In this document: positions 6,478 through 9,605 of the stretch, piece after piece | How the letters are laid out: every line of letters starts with the position of its first letter | Position numbering within the stretch: the stretch's first letter is position 1 | Source: Bacteroidota bacterium | GTDB lineage: Bacteria; Bacteroidota; Bacteroidia; Bacteroidales; UBA1556 | Direction of reading: 5' to 3' | Length of the DNA stretch: 9,605 bases | Assembly (NCBI GenBank): GCA_003973505.1 | Contig: QNXT01000301.1 | Location: 1-9,605, forward strand | Position numbers and translations under genes: made by a program | Notes under the pieces: generated by a model | Told to the model about the DNA's origin: nothing | What the model saw: only the letters and a program-made list of their open reading frames with translations | The model's database searches: none

Positions 6478-6595
6478 TTAACCACAGAGTCACACAGAGG
6501 AATGCACAGAGTCACACGGAGAATAAAAAAATTCTGAGAAACCTGTCTTCCGACAGGTAGACTCTGTGACAAACACAGTGAAACTCTGTGGTTAA
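6478..6595. repeat. Palindromic CACAGAG repeat, copy B (best preserved)
   Basis: A 118-bp element with perfect 12-bp inverted ends, TTAACCACAGAG and CTCTGTGGTTAA (6584-6595). Left-arm heptamers start at 6483, 6493, 6505 and 6515 (10, 12 and 10 bp apart; the last is CACGGAG). Right-arm heptamers start at 6562, 6574 and 6584 (12 and 10 bp apart; the middle one is CACAGTG). Between the arms is the inner hairpin at 6541-6558. The element begins four bases after the thioredoxin-like stop and ends 15 bases before the GxxExxY start. Confidence 0.92.
6541..6558. repeat. Inner hairpin of copy B
   Basis: ACCTGTC-TTCC-GACAGGT is a perfect 7-bp stem with a four-base loop. The identical 18 bases recur at 8141-8158 in copy D1. 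Read in one minus frame it gives LPVGRQV, a translation artefact I recall from Bacteroidota gene calls. Confidence 0.85.
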
Positions 6596-6610
6596 ACAAA
6601 AACAAACAAT

Positions 6611-6982
6611 ATGGAATTAAACGAATTAACATCAAAGATTTTAGAATGTGCATATAAAGTACATACTGCCTTAGGTCCGGGGCTTTTAGAAAGTGCATAC
6701 GAAGAGTGTTTATACTATGAACTTCAACAATCAGGCTTAAAAGTGGAAAAACAGAAAGCACTACCTCTCGTATATCATGATGTGAAACTTGATGCAGGTT
6801 ATAGACTTGATTTACTCGTTGAAAATAGAGTTATTGTTGAGATAAAATCTGTTGAGGCATTAAACGATGTACATATAGCGCAAGTGCTTACTTATCTTAA
6901 ACTTTCAAAATGTAAAGTTGGTTTATTAATGAATTTTAATGTCAAATCGTTGAAGCATGGAATTAAGCGGTTAATAATGTAA
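6611..6982 (+). CDS. GxxExxY protein, PD-(D/E)XK nuclease-like
   Basis: A 123-residue protein of usual family length. The naming motif is GLLESAY (24-30), inside the conserved helix-loop ALGPGLLESAYEECL (20-34). The nuclease-like core is visible as D67 in YRLDLLV and E77-x-K79 in IVEIKSVE, followed by Q91 in HIAQVLTYL, matching the order of PD-(D/E)XK folds. KCKVGLLMNFN (100-110) is the usual late strand, so the protein looks complete and all expected active residues are kept. The biochemical function of this family is, to my knowledge, not established. The gene sits between repeat B (15 bases upstream) and repeats C1 and C2 (C1 seven bases downstream), which suggests a link between the protein and the repeats. 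Alternatively it may simply be another passenger gene. Confidence 0.88.
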   Translation: MELNELTSKILECAYKVHTALGPGLLESAYEECLYYELQQSGLKVEKQKALPLVYHDVKLDAGYRLDLLVENRVIVEIKSVEALNDVHIAQVLTYLKLSKCKVGLLMNFNVKSLKHGIKRLIM

Positions 6983-6989
6983 AAATAGC

Positions 6990-7086
6990 TTAAACACAGA
7001 GCCACACAGAGGGATTCACAGAGTCACACAGAGAATAAAAAACTCAGTGAAACTCTGTGACAAACTCAGTGAAACTCTGTGGTTAA
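6990..7086. repeat. Palindromic CACAGAG repeat, copy C1
   Basis: A 97-bp element from TTAAACACAGAG to CTCTGTGGTTAA (7075-7086). Left heptamers start at 6995, 7005, 7017 and 7027, again 10, 12 and 10 bp apart, all exact CACAGAG. The inner hairpin found in A, B and D1 is absent: the arms are joined by a short AT-rich stretch and repeated ACTCAGTGAAACTCTGTG words. Confidence 0.9.
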
Positions 7087-7094
7087 ATAAAAAA

Positions 7095-7160
7095 TTAAAA
7101 ACAGAGTCACTCAGAGGGAAATCACAGAGTAACACAGAGAATAAAGAACTCAGTGGTTAA
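7095..7160. repeat. Palindromic CACAGAG repeat, copy C2 (short, diverged)
   Basis: A 66-bp tandem copy directly after C1, from TTAAAAACAGAG (7095-7106) to CTCAGTGGTTAA (7149-7160). Heptamers start at 7100, 7110, 7123 and 7133, with one-base extra spacing in the middle and changes in the first two. The right arm has lost most of its length. It ends 19 bases before the CDF start. Confidence 0.85.
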
Positions 7161-7179
7161 ATAAAAACAAAATAATATT

Positions 7180-8079
7180 ATGGGACACGAACATCATCAT
7201 CACGAAGTAGAAGGCAAAAACTTATTTTTTACCATATTGCTTAATGCCGGAATTAGTTTGGCTGAGCTGATTGGAGGAATAATATCGGGAAGTATTTCTT
7301 TAATATCCGATGCTATCCACAATTTTTCGGACGTGCTATCATTAATCATCTCCTATATTGCTAATAAGCTGGCAAAACGGGAGGCTACCGATAAACAAAC
7401 ATTTGGTTATAAGCGAAGCGAGATTATTGCCGCTTTTCTTAATTCTGCCACCTTGATTGTATTGGCTTTCTTTATTCTTTACGAGGCTATTGAACGCTTT
7501 TTGAATCCGGTGGAAATATCCAGCGACTTAGTTATTTGGTTGGCTTTGGGAAGTATATTCGTAAATGGACTTAGTGTACTCTTTATTAAAAAAGATGCCG
7601 AAGGCAATATGAATATGAAGTCGGCATATTTACATCTTTTTGGCGATATGATGACGTCTATCGCCGTTCTTATAGGCGGTATTTTGATGAAATATTTTCA
7701 GATATTTTGGATCGATCCTGTTTTCTCCATCCTAATAGCCATATACTTGCTTTATTTAAGTTGGGATATCTTTAAGTCTTCGCTTAAAATTATGATGCAG
7801 TTCACACCTGATGAAATTGATGTAAACGAGATAAATATGGAGGTTTCAAAAATAAAGGGTGTTAAAAACCTCCATCATATTCATATTTGGCAAATCAATG
7901 AACACGATATTATGTTTGAAGCGCATGTTGATTTGGAAAACGATATTGCTATCTCAGAATTTGAGAAGGTGATGGAAAAGGTAAAAGAATATTTACACGA
8001 TAAATACGAGATTCATCATGTGACATTACAACCCGAGTTTTCGGTAGATGATAATAAGGAGTTGATTCAAAAAACTTAA
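7180..8079 (+). CDS. Cation diffusion facilitator (CDF) zinc/divalent-metal exporter
   Basis: An inner-membrane proton antiporter that removes Zn(II) and sometimes Co(II), Cd(II) or other ions from the cytoplasm. At 299 residues it has the family length. The N-terminus is histidine-rich (MGHEHHHHE). Six hydrophobic segments lie at about 14-34, 38-60, 82-105, 116-136, 152-172 and 178-197. The transport site is H47-x3-D51 in segment 2 (SDAIHNFSD) and H152-x3-D156 in segment 5 (YLHLFGD), the HD-HD pattern of zinc-type members. The cytoplasmic C-terminal domain (about 208-285) shows GVKNLHHIHIW (227-237) and HHVTLQPEF (279-287). Repeat C2 precedes it, and repeat D1 overlaps its end: the last codon and TAA stop lie in the ACTTAA that begins D1. 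No metal operator is visible next to the start. Confidence 0.93.
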   Translation: MGHEHHHHEVEGKNLFFTILLNAGISLAELIGGIISGSISLISDAIHNFSDVLSLIISYIANKLAKREATDKQTFGYKRSEIIAAFLNSATLIVLAFFILYEAIERFLNPVEISSDLVIWLALGSIFVNGLSVLFIKKDAEGNMNMKSAYLHLFGDMMTSIAVLIGGILMKYFQIFWIDPVFSILIAIYLLYLSWDIFKSSLKIMMQFTPDEIDVNEINMEVSKIKGVKNLHHIHIWQINEHDIMFEAHVDLENDIAISEFEKVMEKVKEYLHDKYEIHHVTLQPEFSVDDNKELIQKT

Positions 8080-8195
8080 ACATAGCGTCGCACAGAGGAA
8101 ATCACACAGTAACAAATAACAAAGAGAAAAACTCAGTGAAACCTGTCTTCCGACAGGTAAACTCTGTGCTGGACTCTGAGAAACTCTGTGGTTAA
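8076..8195. repeat. Palindromic CACAGAG repeat, copy D1
   Basis: A 120-bp element with a diverged left end (TTAAACATAGCG, 8076-8087) and an intact right end, CTCTGTGGTTAA (8184-8195). Heptamer-like words start at 8081, 8091 and 8103, and the fourth is unclear. The inner hairpin at 8141-8158 is identical to that of copy B. The element overlaps the CDF stop codon. Confidence 0.88.
8141..8158. repeat. Inner hairpin of copy D1
   Basis: ACCTGTC-TTCC-GACAGGT, a perfect 7-bp stem, identical in sequence and orientation to 6541-6558. Confidence 0.85.
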
Positions 8196-8204
8196 ACAAA
8201 AAAC

Positions 8205-8281
8205 TTAAACACAGAGTCGCACAGAGGGATTCACAGAGGAACAAAGAGAGAAATACAGTTAATGAAAAAATCAATGGTTAA
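8205..8281. repeat. Palindromic CACAGAG repeat, copy D2 (right arm decayed)
   Basis: A 77-bp tandem copy nine bases after D1. The left end TTAAACACAGAG is intact, and heptamers start at 8210, 8220, 8232 and 8242 (10, 12 and 10 bp apart; the last is CAAAGAG). The right end keeps only TGGTTAA (8275-8281). The FmdE-family gene starts 32 bases later. Confidence 0.82.
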
Positions 8282-8313
8282 ACAGTATATTAACAATTTA
8301 AAAACAAAGTAAA

Positions 8314-8916
8314 ATGACAAACGCAAAAGACTGGCTAGAATTTGGTCAAAAATTCCATGGACATAAATGTCCAGCAATGCCAAACGGATTAAGAGTAGGT
8401 GCAGCAGCACTAAACAAATTGGGTGTAGAACGCACTGGCGATAGTAATATTCACGCTATTTTAGAGCTAGGTGACAATCACTGTGCAACTTGCTTTGCCG
8501 ATGGCATTCAGGTGATTACCGGCTGTACTTTTGGTAAAGGGAATATAACTAAAAGCCATAAAGGAAAATGGGGTGTTACCTTAATTGATAAAGCCACAAA
8601 CCGGGCAGTACGTGTAACACCAAAAGCTGAAGCAATGTTGCAGAACAAAAAAACAGAATTCTTCACAAAGTACCGTATGCTTGGCGTGGCACCAACCAAA
8701 GTTCCCGACGAAGTAGTTGAACCATTGGTAAATATGGTGATGGGAGCCCCTGAAGAAAAGATTATGGATGTATCGGAAGTATTTACTTATGAATGGCCAA
8801 AGGAAACACACTCTTTTGATGGCTTCGTTTGTGAGGAATGTGGTGAAATGGTTGTAGAGCAATATGGTCGCATAAAAGGCGATAAAAAAGTTTGTATCGA
8901 CTGTGCTAATAAATAA
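8314..8916 (+). CDS. FmdE-family protein with C-terminal zinc ribbon
   Basis: Related to subunit E of formylmethanofuran dehydrogenase, but such proteins also occur outside methanogens, where the function is unknown. Residues 1-160 are the FmdE domain: FHGHKCPAMPNGLRVG (14-29, with C19) and DNHCATCFADGIQVITGCTFGKGN (54-77, with C57, C60 and C71), a cysteine and histidine set suited to metal or iron-sulfur binding. Residues 171-198 form a four-cysteine zinc ribbon (C173, C176, C194, C197) of the DksA/TraR-like kind. The 200-residue length fits the two-domain form. No other formylmethanofuran dehydrogenase or molybdopterin genes are in the window, so methanogenic use is unlikely. The CDF exporter upstream hints at metal handling. 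The cytoplasm is the likely location, since no signal peptide is seen. A hairpin terminator follows the stop closely. Confidence 0.88.
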   Translation: MTNAKDWLEFGQKFHGHKCPAMPNGLRVGAAALNKLGVERTGDSNIHAILELGDNHCATCFADGIQVITGCTFGKGNITKSHKGKWGVTLIDKATNRAVRVTPKAEAMLQNKKTEFFTKYRMLGVAPTKVPDEVVEPLVNMVMGAPEEKIMDVSEVFTYEWPKETHSFDGFVCEECGEMVVEQYGRIKGDKKVCIDCANK

Positions 8917-8926
8917 TACTATTTTT

Positions 8927-8963
8927 GACAGTTCACTCTTATGTATTGTTTGAGTGAGCTGTC
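8927..8963 (+). terminator. Hairpin terminator after the FmdE-family gene
   Basis: GACAGTTCACTC (8927-8938) pairs with GAGTGAGCTGTC (8952-8963): a 12-bp stem with one G-U pair and a 13-nt loop, followed by ATTTATTT. It starts 10 bases after the stop codon and fits an intrinsic terminator. Confidence 0.75.
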
Positions 8964-8982
8964 ATTTATTTAAAACCAGAAT

Positions 8983-9564
8983 ATGAAAACGCTTATTACC
9001 CTGATATTTATGACGTTTAGCCTGTTGCTGAATGCGCAAGTTTATAAATATAAAATTATTTGCAAAGGAAAAGATATTGGCGAAATAGAAGTGAAAAAAA
9101 CAGTAAAGGATACCGCCATATATTATGATATTACTGGGCGATCCACAGTAACTATGTTTTTTACCGAAAGCATTAAATATCATTTAAGTAGCATCTATAT
9201 TAATGGAGCTATGTTCTATTCATCTGCTACAATCTATTTGAACGATAAGGTGCATTTTAACAGTGTGGTTCAACAAGAAAACGGTTATTACACTCTCAAC
9301 AAAAAAGGCCATCAATCTCGTTTCTTAGGTTCCATTATTTACTCAGGAGCTATGCTGTATTTTACCGAGCCATCGGGTATTGATTTGATATTTTCAGAAA
9401 TTGATAATATTGAGAAGAATATTACCAAGCTTGCTGATCATAAGTATAAAATTGTGAATCCCAAAACCAATAATGCTTCGGTATTTAATTATGTGGATGG
9501 TATTTTAGAGTCGGCCGATATTGATCATACTTACGTGAGTTTTAGTATCAAGAGGGTTTATTAG
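8983..9564 (+). CDS. Secreted protein of unknown function (DUF6134-like)
   Basis: I do not recognise a defined function. Residues 1-19 form a signal peptide (hydrophobic core LITLIFMTFSLLL, cut after NAQ). The mature 174 residues are rich in beta strands with alternating hydrophobic positions: VYKYKIICKGKDIGEIEVKK at the start, a central segment of strands and turns, and FNYVDGILESADI near the end. The opening resembles the DUF6134 family of Bacteroidota, periplasmic or surface proteins of similar length with a strand-turn-strand start of the form YKV-GKxxG. There are no metal or catalytic motifs and only one mature cysteine (C41 of KIICKGK is at about 27-28 of the mature chain counting). A lipocalin-like or small barrel fold is possible. 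The gene lies after a terminator, so it is probably transcribed apart from the FmdE-family gene, and nothing follows it in the window that would explain its job. Confidence 0.7.
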   Translation: MKTLITLIFMTFSLLLNAQVYKYKIICKGKDIGEIEVKKTVKDTAIYYDITGRSTVTMFFTESIKYHLSSIYINGAMFYSSATIYLNDKVHFNSVVQQENGYYTLNKKGHQSRFLGSIIYSGAMLYFTEPSGIDLIFSEIDNIEKNITKLADHKYKIVNPKTNNASVFNYVDGILESADIDHTYVSFSIKRVY

Positions 9565-9586
9565 ACAAATTAAATACAACCTCTGT

Positions 9587-9599
9587 TTGTCGGCGACAA
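9587..9599. repeat. Small perfect palindrome at the window end
   Basis: TTGTCG (9587-9592) and CGACAA (9594-9599) flank a single G. This may be the first part of another intergenic repeat cut off by the window edge. Nothing else is visible between the last gene and base 9605. Confidence 0.4.
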
Positions 9600-9605
9600 G
9601 TCACA

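Noticed and set aside
6429..6761. Minus-strand frame of 110 codons with LPVGRQV
   Set aside because: It translates repeat B backwards and overlaps the intact GxxExxY gene. LPVGRQV comes from the inner hairpin.
8026..8274. Minus-strand frame of 82 codons with LPVGRQV
   Set aside because: It consists of translated repeats D1 and D2, with CESLCATLCL-type repetition from CACAGAG words, and has no protein character.
6071..8281. CRISPR array
   Set aside because: The repeats are palindromic, 66-140 bp long, and separated by whole genes or by about nine bases, not by uniform 30-40 bp spacers. No cas genes are visible.
6071..8281. Classic insertion sequence
   Set aside because: No transposase of a known family is present. 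Inverted ends are only 12 bp, and target duplications cannot be separated from the TTAA ends because TTAA is its own complement.

Overview
The window looks like chromosomal DNA of a Bacteroidota member. Three things point there: two proteins end in type IX secretion (T9SS) sorting domains (an FPNP or YPNP start, then a DGR or NGK turn); a TAnnTTTG-type promoter element lies before the ArsR gene; and gene starts sit in A-rich leaders without clear Shine-Dalgarno sequences. The DNA is AT-rich. All recognisable genes are on the + strand. The genus cannot be told from this sequence.

Layout. Positions 1-142 hold at most the last 30 codons of an unrecognised gene. A secreted multicopper oxidase follows (143-1825); its sorting domain appears broken by a one-base shift at the very end. 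After a hairpin and a CT-rich repeat comes a CopZ-like metallochaperone with its heavy-metal-binding domain first (2097-2759). Next is a tight cluster: ArsR-family regulator (2867-3202), TauE/SafE anion exporter (3252-3995), secreted rhodanese with a T9SS domain (4014-4976) and an OprO/OprP-like porin (4982-5995). Similar palindromic sites overlap the promoter region of arsR and the leader of tauE, which suggests control by the regulator encoded there.

From 5996 the architecture changes. Single genes alternate with 66-140 bp palindromic repeats that end in TTAA and are built from CACAGAG heptamers: repeat A, thioredoxin-like protein with one cysteine (6229-6474), repeat B, GxxExxY PD-(D/E)XK protein (6611-6982), repeats C1 and C2, CDF metal exporter (7180-8079), repeats D1 and D2, FmdE-family protein with zinc ribbon (8314-8916). 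The heptamers in the left arm usually lie 10, 12 and 10 bp apart, close to one DNA helical turn. A terminator-like hairpin separates this part from a secreted protein of unknown function (8983-9564).

How the genes may work together: copper handling (oxidase, metallochaperone), sulfur-compound handling (rhodanese, TauE, perhaps the porin and thioredoxin-like protein) and divalent-metal efflux (CDF) fit a metal and sulfur stress or detoxification region. This is inferred from families and neighbourhood. The repeat-gene alternation around a nuclease-like protein is the best candidate for an undescribed system: a cassette-like or MITE-like mobile family, possibly linked to the GxxExxY protein.
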